Assembly: GCA_947166275.1 (NCBI GenBank)
Contig: CAMVDP010000015.1
Span: 1 to 48,487, forward strand
Direction of reading: 5' to 3'
Source: an uncultured Clostridia bacterium
Lineage (GTDB): Bacteria; Bacillota; Clostridia; Oscillospirales; Ruminococcaceae
Length of the DNA stretch: 48,487 nucleotides
The translations under genes and the position numbers were made by a program. The notes beneath the pieces were generated by a model that was given only the letters and a program-made list of their open reading frames with translations, was not told the DNA's origin and did not search any database. Shown here one piece after another: positions 9,040 to 17,905 of the stretch (the stretch's first letter is position 1; every line of letters begins with the position of its first letter).

Positions 9040-11639
9040 TCTATCTTTGTTTTCGTGCGTTTTCTGTGGTGTTTATTTTTTCTTCCGAGAAGGAGACAGC
9101 CTGTCAATGCCGCGGGAATGATGACAGCAGCCGCTACTCCGGTGCCCGGATTTGAATAACCGTTGGAACTGCCGCTGCCACCGCCGCCGCCGTAACTGTT
9201 GTTGTTATCCGGTAAGGTGTGATCGTCTGTATCCGTTATTGTTGCGTCTTTTCCATTTATGGTATCGACAAACATATATGGCGAGAACGAATATGCTTTG
9301 AAGCAGATGAATTCCTGTCCGTTTTCAACGATTATGCTGCTGTCGACGTATTCGGGGATGCCGTTCTCGATATGATATACACCTATGGCACTCGATACCG
9401 GGTGGAGTTTTTTCGGGAGCGGCAGCGTGAATTTCACATAACCGTTGTTTTTGAGTGAGCGGAGATACTGTCCCGTGGCGGTATCATATAAGCTGATATC
9501 GAACACATAGTATTCGTGTCCCGACATACCGAGCGCACGCAGCGCCTTGACTGCCATTTTATCAGCTTCATCGGTATTCTGCAGAATAATGAACGTGTCG
9601 TTGTAAAAGAATCTGCGTTTTGTTGATGTCCTTACTGAGCCGCTGTCAAGATCTGACAGCCTCGATTCAAGCGTTATCTTGTTCGCGGACTTTGTGGTAT
9701 CATCGTCGATATCATCGTTGTCTGTGTCATCTTCATCGATCGGGTCATCGAAATAGACATTTGTATTCTGGTTCGCAGCATCAGATGTTGTTATGGCGGG
9801 AGAATTGTTGTTGTTGCTGCTGTTGGTCACGGCGGGGTTATAGTATATTACCCGCAGATATGCGGTAGTGTTTGTGGGCTGCCAGAGCTCCTGCCGCTCA
9901 CGATTATTGTCTTTGATATATGTCAGACTGCTGTATGTGATGTCAAAGCGGTAGCTTCCCGTATTCAGCCCGTATCGCGAGCGGAGTGTCGCTGCGAATG
10001 TAAGACCTCTGCCGACATCGATGATATTACGGTTGTTGGATGCGGATAAGCTGAAATAGCCGGGACCGTATGAAGACGTTCCTCCGGTTATTGTCGGAGA
10101 CCACGAGACCAGTTCAAACGAATTCCTGTCATATTCACATCTGACCGATAAAATATCGGCATATTTATCTATGGCAGGAATGTTTATGTAAACGACAAAC
10201 GAGTCTCCCGAGTATATCTCTGAACGCGACAGGCTCAATCCGCCGCCCGTTACGGGATAACTGCTGCTTGAAGATACGCTTACGGACGCGCTCTTGCTGC
10301 TCGGAGCCCACAACTGGATATATGTATATCCGTCGCTCTCGTCCACATAAGAGATGCTGCTTTTGGTCAGACTGAAATAGTAGTTACCTACAGCTGCGTT
10401 TGATTTTACTTTCAGCTTTGCCGTCAGTGTTTTCCCGCTGTCAAGGCTGATAGATCTTTCGGCGTTTGACGCTGAAAGAGCGAAATAACCGCTGCCTTTA
10501 TCCGAAACCCCGCCCGGGACATTCGGAGCCCATTCGGTGACTTCAAATATGCTGCTGTTGAATTCGACCTTTATCGTCATTGTATCGGCACTCACCATTT
10601 TGGGTATCACGACCGAGACCGTGAACTCTTCGTTCGGTCTGAACGATGATCCCGAAACAGTGATGCCGCCGCCTGTTGCAGGGACAACGGGTGTGGGCGT
10701 GGGTGTGGTGCCGATAGCTTTGATATTGGCTGTTGTACGGGTGGGCGCCCACATCTCAACGCTTGTGATGCCGTCGGTGCCAACGAATGAGATGCTTGAC
10801 TTTGTAAGTGTGAACGGGGAATCTCCCGTGGAAACACTGGATTTGGCCTTCATTTCCGCGGACAGCGTAAGTCCTCTGGTAAGATCTATCGCCGGTGTGT
10901 CGTTGGAAGCCGAGACACTGAAAAAGCCTTCTCCGGAATGATACTCTCCACCCGCGATCACAGGGGCCCATGATGTAACTTCAAAGGCGGTGCGGTCAAA
11001 CTCGACCTTCAGGGTCGCGGTGTCGGCATAATCGGAAAAGACGGGTATATTAATGGTCGCTGTGAAAGTCTCACCTGCTCTGACTTCTTTTTTTGACAGG
11101 TCTATCCCTCCGTAAGTTCTGGGATATGTATCTGCTGCGCGCACTTTAACGGTCACTGCTGTGGCGGTGGGGGTCCACAGTTCTGTGGAATTGGCTCCGT
11201 CGGTGACAGAGAGAGAGCTCTTCTCGAGTATGATATCGTGATCTCCGATCACAGCGGTGCTTTTGACGCGAAGAGAAGCGGACAGGGTCAGTCCGCGCGA
11301 AAGATCTATCACGCTTGAGTCGTTTGCGGCAGAGAGAGCTATGACTCCTGCGTCGCTTACCGCGATGCAGTTACCGAACGATGACTGCCACGAAGTGACG
11401 TCGGATGTCACCTCAAATGTATCCGGGTCAAATCCTATCTTCAGCGTCGCTGTGTCCGCATTTGCAAGAGCGGGGATATTAATTGATAAGCTGAAAACTT
11501 CATCGGGCTCAAGGTCTTTGTCCGAAACACTGATACCGTTGACGGACGCTGCATGAGCGGGAACGGACAATCGGCCCGGGTAACCGAAAAACACAAAAAG
11601 TGCGAATACCAGACATACTGTTATACGACGGATGTTCAT
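9036..11639 (-). CDS. Wall-anchored protein with four cohesin-like modules and NPGTG sorting signal
   Basis: 867 residues. A signal peptide ends near residue 31 (VPAHAAS). Four homologous beta-sandwich modules of about 130 residues follow (about 33-160, 165-310, 322-455, 460-600). Each has a GExFTVxINIP-type first strand, a YADTATLKVEFD-like strand, a GYFSLSASN block, RGLTLSA, and a closing ELWxPT strand. This order resembles cohesin modules of scaffoldins (GDxVxIPV, YDPxxLEI, GxxATIxxK), though sequence similarity is distant and another CBM/cohesin-like fold is possible. After an Asp-rich linker (DDPIDEDDTDNDDIDDD) comes a C-terminal domain with KAYSFSPYMFVD, then a Gly/Ser spacer. NPGTG at residues 830-834, a hydrophobic stretch and a basic tail form a sortase-type anchor. 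First gene of the surface operon; the start has GGAGAGAG upstream. Confidence 0.8.
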   Translation of the reverse strand: MNIRRITVCLVFALFVFFGYPGRLSVPAHAASVNGISVSDKDLEPDEVFSLSINIPALANADTATLKIGFDPDTFEVTSDVTSWQSSFGNCIAVSDAGVIALSAANDSSVIDLSRGLTLSASLRVKSTAVIGDHDIILEKSSLSVTDGANSTELWTPTATAVTVKVRAADTYPRTYGGIDLSKKEVRAGETFTATINIPVFSDYADTATLKVEFDRTAFEVTSWAPVIAGGEYHSGEGFFSVSASNDTPAIDLTRGLTLSAEMKAKSSVSTGDSPFTLTKSSISFVGTDGITSVEMWAPTRTTANIKAIGTTPTPTPVVPATGGGITVSGSSFRPNEEFTVSVVIPKMVSADTMTIKVEFNSSIFEVTEWAPNVPGGVSDKGSGYFALSASNAERSISLDSGKTLTAKLKVKSNAAVGNYYFSLTKSSISYVDESDGYTYIQLWAPSSKSASVSVSSSSSYPVTGGGLSLSRSEIYSGDSFVVYINIPAIDKYADILSVRCEYDRNSFELVSWSPTITGGTSSYGPGYFSLSASNNRNIIDVGRGLTFAATLRSRYGLNTGSYRFDITYSSLTYIKDNNRERQELWQPTNTTAYLRVIYYNPAVTNSSNNNNSPAITTSDAANQNTNVYFDDPIDEDDTDNDDIDDDTTKSANKITLESRLSDLDSGSVRTSTKRRFFYNDTFIILQNTDEADKMAVKALRALGMSGHEYYVFDISLYDTATGQYLRSLKNNGYVKFTLPLPKKLHPVSSAIGVYHIENGIPEYVDSSIIVENGQEFICFKAYSFSPYMFVDTINGKDATITDTDDHTLPDNNNSYGGGGGSGSSNGYSNPGTGVAAAVIIPAALTGCLLLGRKNKHHRKRTKTKIE

Positions 11640-11798
11640 TTATCTCTCTCCTGACAGTATAATTATAACGGATCACGGGAACGGTGCTGAGGATCCGGCG
11701 GACAGCGCTTCGGCAATATAGCCGTGGCATTGTGTGACGGGACATCCCGATACGCTGTACGGTCAGATTTGTTTCCGGATGGATAAAATTTCTCGATT

Positions 11799-11834
11799 TA
11801 TACTATTATAGTATAACACTAAATATACATTTAG
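11799..11834. promoter_or_regulatory. Two AT-rich palindromes overlapping the surface-operon promoter
   Basis: 11799-11815 is a perfect 8+1+8 palindrome (TATACTAT-T-ATAGTATA). 11819-11834 is a second inverted repeat (CTAAAT-ATAC-ATTTAG). The first covers the -10 box and the second fills the spacer of the minus-strand promoter, the expected position for repressor operators. No regulator gene for it is identified. Confidence 0.5.
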
Positions 11835-11838
11835 TCAA
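11810..11838 (-). promoter_or_regulatory. Promoter of the scaffold-ligase-dockerin operon
   Basis: Reading the minus strand, TTGACT (11833-11838), a 17-base spacer and TATACT (11810-11815) with TGT directly before it. Transcription would start near 11803, leaving a leader of about 165 bases before the ATG at 11639. A second TATAAT lies nearer the gene (about 11660) but has no good -35. Confidence 0.7.
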
Positions 11839-12002
11839 CTGAATAACCAGATGATTTGAAAAATCGTCGTATTGCACATACAAATTTGTGCAAACGCACA
11901 GACACTCGACGGGCAGTGAACGGAAAAAACGAGGATGCTCCATTGACAAATATGCCCGGTCTGACCTCATGGCAGGTATCTCTGCGGTATTGATGACGGG
12001 AA

Positions 12003-12031
12003 TTGACATACGCCGTGAAAAATGGTATAAT
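12003..12031 (+). promoter_or_regulatory. Promoter of the EAL-solenoid gene
   Basis: Consensus TTGACA (12003-12008), 17-base spacer, TATAAT (12026-12031) with extended TGG. Transcription would start near 12038. The leader contains a small GC hairpin (GCGCG/CGCGC type, about 12067-12082). Confidence 0.85.
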
Positions 12032-12135
12032 TAAACAGTATATGTGAATCGGAGTTTTTTCCTTATGCGCGTATCGTGCGCGCTTCGGGAATACTTTTTT
12101 TACCACATCCTTGCGGAACGAAAGGTGGGCGCACA

Positions 12136-14214
12136 ATGGACGAGAGAATGGCGAAGCTGCTCGACGAATACATGGATAAGATAGCGGATGTGAGCAGCCG
12201 TGAGGAGTTCAGAACGCTTGATTCGCTGAAAAATGATATCCTCGCGGAAAACGCGTGCGACGCGGAGCTTTCATTCAAGCACAAGCTGCTCTCGGCTCTC
12301 GGGGAGCTCGTCTATCGTCGTGAGCACTCGACGGAGAATGGCGGCATGAGCCTGTCCGGCACCGAGAAAGAGGAGCTTGAGAAGGTGAAGGAGCTTATCG
12401 ACAGCAACCTGTTCACCTACCATTTTCAGCCTATTGTGCGTGCCGATACGGGAGAGATATACTCGTACGAGGCGCTGATGCGCGCGAAGGACTGCCGCGG
12501 GGTGACGCCGTTCCACATACTCAAATACGCGGAGCTCACCGGACGTCTCAATGAGATCGAGCAATATACGTTCCTCAACATACTCGATTTTGTGTCGGAG
12601 CATCGTGAAGAGCTCGGAGACAGGCTCGTGTTTATAAACAGTATGCCGAGCGTGAAGGTGGCACCGGAGAAGTCCGAGGAAATAGATCGGCGGCTCTCGG
12701 AGCTGGCGGACGCGGTGGTGGTGGAGATGACCGAGCAGTCGGAGTTCACCGATCACGACCTTGATGAGGTCAAGGAGCGCTTTCACAGGCTCGGAGTCCG
12801 TATCGCGGTCGATGACTATGGTACCGGGTACTCAAACGTGAGCAATCTGCTGCGGTACACGCCGAACTACGTGAAGATAGACCGTATGCTGCTCAGCGGC
12901 ATTGAGTCCAACCCGAACAAGAAGCACTTTGTCAGGGAGATAATCGATTTCTGCCATGATAATGACATACTCGCGCTCGCGGAGGGAGTGGAGACCTTTG
13001 AGGAGCTCCATACCGTGATATTGCTGGGTGCGGATCTGATACAGGGCTACTACACGGCAAGACCCGCGCCCGAGATTACGGCGGCGGTGCCGTATGATAT
13101 CCGTGCGGAGATACGCATGTGTGCCGCAGAGCGCGAGACAGGGCGTCTCACAAGGACATACGCCGCCGACGCGGGCGAACATGTGTCGCTTGAGCGCCTT
13201 ACAAGCGATGAATACAACTGCATCGTGGTTGGGAGCGGCTATTCCGATGCTATGATAACGGTGTCGGGGTCGGCTTTCCGCGACTCGGAGATACATATTG
13301 AGACCGTTGATGGCTTCAAGGGCAGGATAGTGCTGGATTACGCGCACCTGTCGAATGAAGTGGGGCAGCCGTGCATCGATATCGGTGAGCACAACGATGT
13401 GACCATAGTGATAAACGGCGAAAACCGGCTGAAAAACGGTGGTATACGCGTTCCCGAGACCTCGCGAGCAGTGTTCGAGGGCGAGGGGGAGATATACATC
13501 GAGCCCGGCAACGGTGATTACTACGGTATCGGCAATGACCTTGCCTCTGCGCACGGAGAGCTCGTGTTCGACCTTGACGCGTCGGTGCGGATAAAGGCTA
13601 CGAGCCATTCGGGCGTATGTATCGGTTCGGGCCTCGGCGGAGTCATAAACATACTCAGAGGCGTGTACATGCTTGAAGCTCACGGGAGCAAGGGAGTATG
13701 CGTGGGTTCGTTCGACGGGGCTACGGAGATCAACATCTGCAACTGCGACCTCGAAGCCAAAGCCGCGGGTGCGATGAACACAGTCATAGGCTCGCTTGAC
13801 GCGGGTGCCGCGGTCAATGTGAGGGGTTCGAGCCTGCGCTGCAGCGGCTACAGTCGTACCGTGACGGGCATCGGTTCGGTGAACGGAGGAAGCGCCCGCC
13901 TGAATATCGAGAATTCGAGCGTGAAGATAGATCTCGGCGGCGAGGAGATCACCGCGTGCGGCACGATGAACGGAAGTTCCGATGTGAAGGTGAGAGGGTG
14001 TACATTCCGCGCAAGCTGTGAAGGCGTGAACGCGCTGTTGTTCGGCGGCAGCGATGGTGACACGCGGCTCTCGATATTTGAAGCGGACGCGGCGATGAAG
14101 CTTTCTACGGCTCTCGGACGCTGCATAACCGCTCCCGATGAGAACATAGATGTCAGGAACTGTATGTGCAGCGTGACTATGGATGACGCAGTATATGACA
14201 GGATAGTGAACTGA
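12136..14214 (+). CDS. EAL-domain c-di-GMP phosphodiesterase fused to a C-terminal beta-solenoid domain
   Basis: 692 residues from the ATG at 12136, chosen because AAAGGTGGG lies just before it; an in-frame ATG at 12076 has no ribosome site. Residues 1-90 are helical. Residues 95-330 are an EAL domain with catalytic residues in place: E112 in YEALMR, the FINSMPS Asn, the Glu of VVEMTEQ, D226-D227 in DDYGTGYS, K247 in VKIDR, E283 and E286 in AEGVE, and QGYY. It should hydrolyse c-di-GMP to pGpG; there is no GGDEF domain. From about residue 360 to the end the protein switches to repeating short strands with Ile/Val and Asn/Gly turns (ITVSGSAF, VTIVINGENRL, INILRGVYMLEA, INICNCDLEAKA, LNIENSSVKI), typical of a right-handed beta-helix. 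That domain has no signal peptide, so it is cytoplasmic here, which is odd. Its own promoter lies upstream; the kinase gene follows on the same strand. Confidence 0.9.
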   Translation: MDERMAKLLDEYMDKIADVSSREEFRTLDSLKNDILAENACDAELSFKHKLLSALGELVYRREHSTENGGMSLSGTEKEELEKVKELIDSNLFTYHFQPIVRADTGEIYSYEALMRAKDCRGVTPFHILKYAELTGRLNEIEQYTFLNILDFVSEHREELGDRLVFINSMPSVKVAPEKSEEIDRRLSELADAVVVEMTEQSEFTDHDLDEVKERFHRLGVRIAVDDYGTGYSNVSNLLRYTPNYVKIDRMLLSGIESNPNKKHFVREIIDFCHDNDILALAEGVETFEELHTVILLGADLIQGYYTARPAPEITAAVPYDIRAEIRMCAAERETGRLTRTYAADAGEHVSLERLTSDEYNCIVVGSGYSDAMITVSGSAFRDSEIHIETVDGFKGRIVLDYAHLSNEVGQPCIDIGEHNDVTIVINGENRLKNGGIRVPETSRAVFEGEGEIYIEPGNGDYYGIGNDLASAHGELVFDLDASVRIKATSHSGVCIGSGLGGVINILRGVYMLEAHGSKGVCVGSFDGATEINICNCDLEAKAAGAMNTVIGSLDAGAAVNVRGSSLRCSGYSRTVTGIGSVNGGSARLNIENSSVKIDLGGEEITACGTMNGSSDVKVRGCTFRASCEGVNALLFGGSDGDTRLSIFEADAAMKLSTALGRCITAPDENIDVRNCMCSVTMDDAVYDRIVN

Positions 14215-14227
14215 CGCGGGGCGCGGT

Positions 14228-14243
14228 CGGGTTGACAAACCCG
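14228..14243. promoter_or_regulatory. Perfect inverted repeat over the kinase promoter -35
   Basis: CGGGTT (14228-14233), GACA, AACCCG (14238-14243). It overlaps the -35 box (14232-14237), and there is no T-tract after it. It is thus more likely an operator than a terminator for the EAL gene, though a weak terminator role cannot be excluded. Confidence 0.4.
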
Positions 14244-14261
14244 CTGATGCTGTGATATAAT
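14232..14261 (+). promoter_or_regulatory. Promoter of the kinase-receiver operon
   Basis: TTGACA (14232-14237), 18-base spacer, TATAAT (14256-14261) preceded by TGA (extended -10). It lies 42 bases before the ATG at 14304. Confidence 0.8.
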
Positions 14262-14303
14262 TACCTGTAATATGCTTCAGGAGACGATAACGGAGTAGGA
14301 AAA

Positions 14304-17129
14304 ATGTATGAACTGATGAACGCCACGAAGAATATGTATGACGTATTGATACCGGTTCAGTATGCCTGTCTGGTAGTAATGTGCGTCGAGGGCTGGATAG
14401 TATTCAGAAAGAGCACCTCGAGGGTGCATATGTGCCTTTTTTTCAATATCGTTGTGAATTTCGTGAACAGCGCCGGATATCTGTTCGAGCTGAAAGCCCA
14501 CTCTTCCGAGGGCTATCTTACTGCGCTCAAGCTTTCGTATATCGGGCGCGTATGGGTGGCGTTCTCGCTGTTCCTTTTTATTACGGAGCTGTGCAGGATA
14601 AAGATACCGATGCCGGTAAAGATCGGACTTGCGCTGTTCCACATAGGTTCCTACATTGCTGTTCTCACAATAAGGAAAAACGATCTTTTTTACAAGGACA
14701 TCGATTTCATCTATATCGACGGGTATATCCGTATGAATCGCTCGTCGGGCATTGTGCATAAACTTCAGTCGATCTCGATAATAGCGTATATTCTGTTTAT
14801 CCTGACTGTTCTGCTCATCACGATGCACAGGGAGACCAACAAACGAACGAAGAAGTGCCTGATCACGGTTACGATCGCGATGATAGTCGAAGCGATATTC
14901 ACCATTATTCAGGTGTTCGTGCCGACTCCGATCACGTATATCTACGATCTTACGATGCCTGGGTTTGTTATCGGCACTGTTATCATGCTCATCGCGATAT
15001 TCCGCTTTGACCTGCTCGGTGCAGAGCAGTTGGCTAAAGATTACATGATAGACAGGCTGTCTGAGAGCATTATTGCCGTTGACAACCGTTCCAAAGTCCG
15101 TTATTTCAACGACCACGCAAAGGAACTGTATCCCGGACTCAAGTTGTCATCCGATACTGTTCCGAAGGAGATAACGGACGCGCTTGAGGTATGCGGTACG
15201 ATAACGAAGAACGACAGGATCTACAAGCCCGAGCAGACAGAGCTCATGCACGGCGGTGAGCGCGTAGGCACTCTGTACTCGCTGGTGGACGAGACGGAGC
15301 ATTTCCGATATATGGAGGTGCTTGAAGAGCAGAAAATGCTCGCCGACAGCGCAAATAAGGCAAAATCCGCGTTTCTCGCAAATATGTCGCATGATATCCG
15401 CACTCCGATAAACGCCGTACTCGGTATGAATGAGATGATACTTCGCGAGTGCGAGGATGGGCAGATACTTGACTACTCCGGCAAGATAAGGAGCGCGGGA
15501 AATACGCTTCTCGGGCTGATCAACGATATACTTGACTTCTCGAAGATAGAGGCAGGAAAGCTTGATATCATTCCCGTTGACTACGACCTCATGTCGATGC
15601 TCAACGACCTTGTGAACATGATACAGCCGCGCGCTGATGCGAAGGGACTTAAATTCACTACCGAAATAGACGAAAACACTCCGAGCCTGCTGCATGGCGA
15701 CGAGATACGCCTTAAGCAGATAATCACGAATATACTTACGAACGCGGTCAAGTATACCGAGAAGGGCGCGGTGACATTTACCGTCAGGTCGGAAAAGCAT
15801 GGAGAGAACGGTGTCATACTGAATATCGCCGTTTCCGATACGGGTATCGGTATTAAGCAGGAGGACATTCCGAGGCTCTTCTCGGAGTTCGACCGTATCG
15901 AGGAAGAACGCAACCGCGCTATCGAAGGCACCGGGCTTGGTATGAGCATCACAAGACGGCTGCTGGCGCTGATGAACAGCAAGCTCGAAGTGCAGAGCGA
16001 GTACGGCAGAGGCTCGGTATTCTCATTTGCGGTGGAACAGGGGGTCGTTAAGTGGGATCCTGTGGGCAGCCTTGATGAGGCGCTTCGCCGTACGCTCGAC
16101 AGCAGAAGAAAGTACCATGAAAAATTCACGGCTCCGGACGCGCAGATACTTGTGGTGGACGATACACCGATGAACCTTGAGGTGTTCGTGAGCCTGCTCA
16201 AGAGGACGCTTATTCGCATAGACACTGCTGACGGCTGTGACAAGTGCATTGAGCTTGCCGTGAAAAAAAAGTACGATGTTATATTCCTTGATCATATGAT
16301 GCCGGGCAAGGACGGCTTAGAGACGCTGAAGGAGCTCAAGGCGCTCAACGACTCGCCGAACGCCGACACACCGGTGATATGCCTTACCGCAAACGCGGTG
16401 TCGGGTTCACGCGACAAGTACATCAACGCAGGCTTCGACGATTATCTGTCAAAGCCCATTGACCCGGACAGGATAGAGGAGCTGCTTATAAGCTGGCTGC
16501 CGAAGGATAAGGTTAAGACTGCCGCGGCGGATGATACGCCTGACGGACCGGAAGTGAAGATACCGGAGTTCGTGCGGGAGATAAGCGAGATCGACGCGGA
16601 CGAGGGGATAAGGCACTGCGGCGGCACGGAAACATATATGCTGTCGATAACCACCTACGCCGGCACGGTGAGCGCTGCGGCCGATGAGGCGGAGAATCTG
16701 CTGAAAAGCGGAGATATACACGGCGCGACCGTGAAGATACATGCGCTCAAGAGCACATCGCGCGTTATCGGAGCTATGGAGCTGGGGGCGCTTGCGGAAG
16801 AACTCGAAGCCGCAGGTAACGCGAACGATACCGAGAAGCTGAACGCGCGGGCGGATGAGCTCTTCACACGGTGCAGGGCGCTGGGTGAACAGCTTTCACC
16901 GCTGCTGAAAAACGATGACCTTCAGATGATATCGGACGATGAGCTGAATGAAGCGTATACGCTGATACGTGAGTTCCTCTCGGTTGATGACCTTGAGAGC
17001 GTGATGCAGATAATCGGCGGACTTGACGGATACAGCTTCCCGGACAGCGAAAAACAGCGCTGTGAGGCGCTGAAAAAAGCTGCGAGGGAGTTTGACTATG
17101 ACGCTATGAAGAACATAATGGGGGATTGA
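14304..17129 (+). CDS. Hybrid sensor histidine kinase (7TM sensor, PAS, HisKA, HATPase, REC, HPt)
   Basis: 941 residues. Residues 1-235 hold about seven membrane helices and match the N-terminal 7TM sensor region of Firmicute histidine kinases. A PAS-like segment follows (ESIIAVDNRSKVRYFNDHA). The HisKA motif ANMSHDIRTPINAVLGMNEM gives phospho-acceptor H363. The ATPase has an N-box (ILTNAVKYTEKGAV), G1 (DTGIGI) and G2 (GTGLGMSI). The receiver (ILVVDDTPMN) has D663 in IFLDHMMPG and the conserved Lys in LSKPID. An HPt domain carries H813 in KIHALKSTSR. A final 80-residue helical tail is unassigned. It is thus a complete intramolecular His-Asp-His phosphorelay. The ATG has GGAGTAGG upstream. The stop at 17129 is three bases before the next gene, so that protein is the likely partner. 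The sensed ligand cannot be told. Confidence 0.93.
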   Translation: MYELMNATKNMYDVLIPVQYACLVVMCVEGWIVFRKSTSRVHMCLFFNIVVNFVNSAGYLFELKAHSSEGYLTALKLSYIGRVWVAFSLFLFITELCRIKIPMPVKIGLALFHIGSYIAVLTIRKNDLFYKDIDFIYIDGYIRMNRSSGIVHKLQSISIIAYILFILTVLLITMHRETNKRTKKCLITVTIAMIVEAIFTIIQVFVPTPITYIYDLTMPGFVIGTVIMLIAIFRFDLLGAEQLAKDYMIDRLSESIIAVDNRSKVRYFNDHAKELYPGLKLSSDTVPKEITDALEVCGTITKNDRIYKPEQTELMHGGERVGTLYSLVDETEHFRYMEVLEEQKMLADSANKAKSAFLANMSHDIRTPINAVLGMNEMILRECEDGQILDYSGKIRSAGNTLLGLINDILDFSKIEAGKLDIIPVDYDLMSMLNDLVNMIQPRADAKGLKFTTEIDENTPSLLHGDEIRLKQIITNILTNAVKYTEKGAVTFTVRSEKHGENGVILNIAVSDTGIGIKQEDIPRLFSEFDRIEEERNRAIEGTGLGMSITRRLLALMNSKLEVQSEYGRGSVFSFAVEQGVVKWDPVGSLDEALRRTLDSRRKYHEKFTAPDAQILVVDDTPMNLEVFVSLLKRTLIRIDTADGCDKCIELAVKKKYDVIFLDHMMPGKDGLETLKELKALNDSPNADTPVICLTANAVSGSRDKYINAGFDDYLSKPIDPDRIEELLISWLPKDKVKTAAADDTPDGPEVKIPEFVREISEIDADEGIRHCGGTETYMLSITTYAGTVSAAADEAENLLKSGDIHGATVKIHALKSTSRVIGAMELGALAEELEAAGNANDTEKLNARADELFTRCRALGEQLSPLLKNDDLQMISDDELNEAYTLIREFLSVDDLESVMQIIGGLDGYSFPDSEKQRCEALKKAAREFDYDAMKNIMGD

Positions 17130-17132
17130 ACA

Positions 17133-17903
17133 ATGGCAAGCAATATTCTGATAATAAGCCACGGCGCGGCATTCATGACCAATGCGCTTGTAAACAGTCT
17201 GCATAAGGCGGGGTTTGTCGCAGGCGTGTCCGAGCCTGATATAAAGGTTATCGGGCAGAAGCGCAAGGAGACGGATATTTACCTGCTTTACGCCGGAGAC
17301 TTCGTGTTTGACTCGGCTGATATCCTTGTGTACCTTAAGGATGTCTGCGCGGAGGACGAGAAGCCTTTCTGCATCGTCGGCTATGACAAGGAGCTGACGG
17401 AGATAAAGGATACCATTCCCGCCAAGTTCATCTCACGCGAGTTCAAGCGTCCTTTCGACATGAAAGACCTCACAGCGGCACTCTCCGTTCTTGCGGAGGC
17501 TGACGAGGAGCGCAGAAAGGGCAGGCACATACTGCTCGTCGATGATGACCCGACATTCCTGAAGATGATGCAGGACTGGCTTTCGATGAAGTACAACATA
17601 ACCTCCGTACGCTCGGGCATGCAGGCGATAACATACATAGCAACGCATAAGCCCGACCTGATACTGCTGGATTACGATATGCCCATAACTCCCGGACCGC
17701 AGGTCATGGAGATGATACGAAGCGAGCATAACGCTACGGAGATACCGATAATCTTCCTGACGGGCAAATCCGACAAGGAGAGCGTAATGACAGTCATGGC
17801 TCTGAAGCCGCAGGGATATCTGCTCAAGACCATGAGCAAGGAAGAGATAGTCGAGGCAGTGGATCACTTCTTCGAGACAAAGAAGTGGAAGTCGGCAAAT
17901 TGA
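17133..17903 (+). CDS. Pseudoreceiver-receiver response regulator without output domain
   Basis: 256 residues. The C-terminal half (about 130-250) is a full receiver: ILLVDDDPTF with D137-D139, phospho-acceptor D180 in ILLDYDMP, Thr in IIFLTGKS, and Lys in YLLKTMS. The N-terminal half (1-120) has the same strand-helix rhythm (NILIISHGAAF, DIYLLYAGDF, FISREFKRPFDMKDL) but lacks the acidic pocket and phospho-Asp, so it looks like a degenerate receiver. There is no DNA-binding or enzymatic output domain, so it probably acts by protein contact, as CheY-type or phosphorelay intermediates do. Start follows the kinase stop by three bases; expected to accept phosphate from the kinase HPt. Family assignment is firm, target unknown. 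Confidence 0.88.
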   Translation: MASNILIISHGAAFMTNALVNSLHKAGFVAGVSEPDIKVIGQKRKETDIYLLYAGDFVFDSADILVYLKDVCAEDEKPFCIVGYDKELTEIKDTIPAKFISREFKRPFDMKDLTAALSVLAEADEERRKGRHILLVDDDPTFLKMMQDWLSMKYNITSVRSGMQAITYIATHKPDLILLDYDMPITPGPQVMEMIRSEHNATEIPIIFLTGKSDKESVMTVMALKPQGYLLKTMSKEEIVEAVDHFFETKKWKSAN

Positions 17904-17905
17904 AG

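Larger units (their letters stand above)
11640..12135. other. 496-base intergenic region between divergent operons
   Basis: It holds the minus promoter with two palindromes (11799-11838), the plus promoter for the EAL gene (12003-12031), and leaders of about 165 and 100 bases. No credible gene is seen; short open frames here have no ribosome site. The bases between 11840 and 12000 show no feature I can name. I looked for a c-di-GMP-I riboswitch because of the EAL gene and did not find its conserved core. Confidence 0.7.

Noticed and set aside
11860-12135. Possible c-di-GMP riboswitch before the EAL gene
   Set aside because: The conserved core of the class I switch (GCAAACC, GGGACGCAAAGC type) is not found. 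Only a small GC hairpin is seen in the leader.
12076-12135. Upstream in-frame start of the EAL gene
   Set aside because: No ribosome site before 12076. AAAGGTGGG stands right before the ATG at 12136.
12832-14238. 468-codon open frame antisense to the EAL-solenoid gene
   Set aside because: The plus-strand frame has a full catalytic EAL domain. The antisense product is rich in His, Arg and Tyr with no motif or ribosome site.
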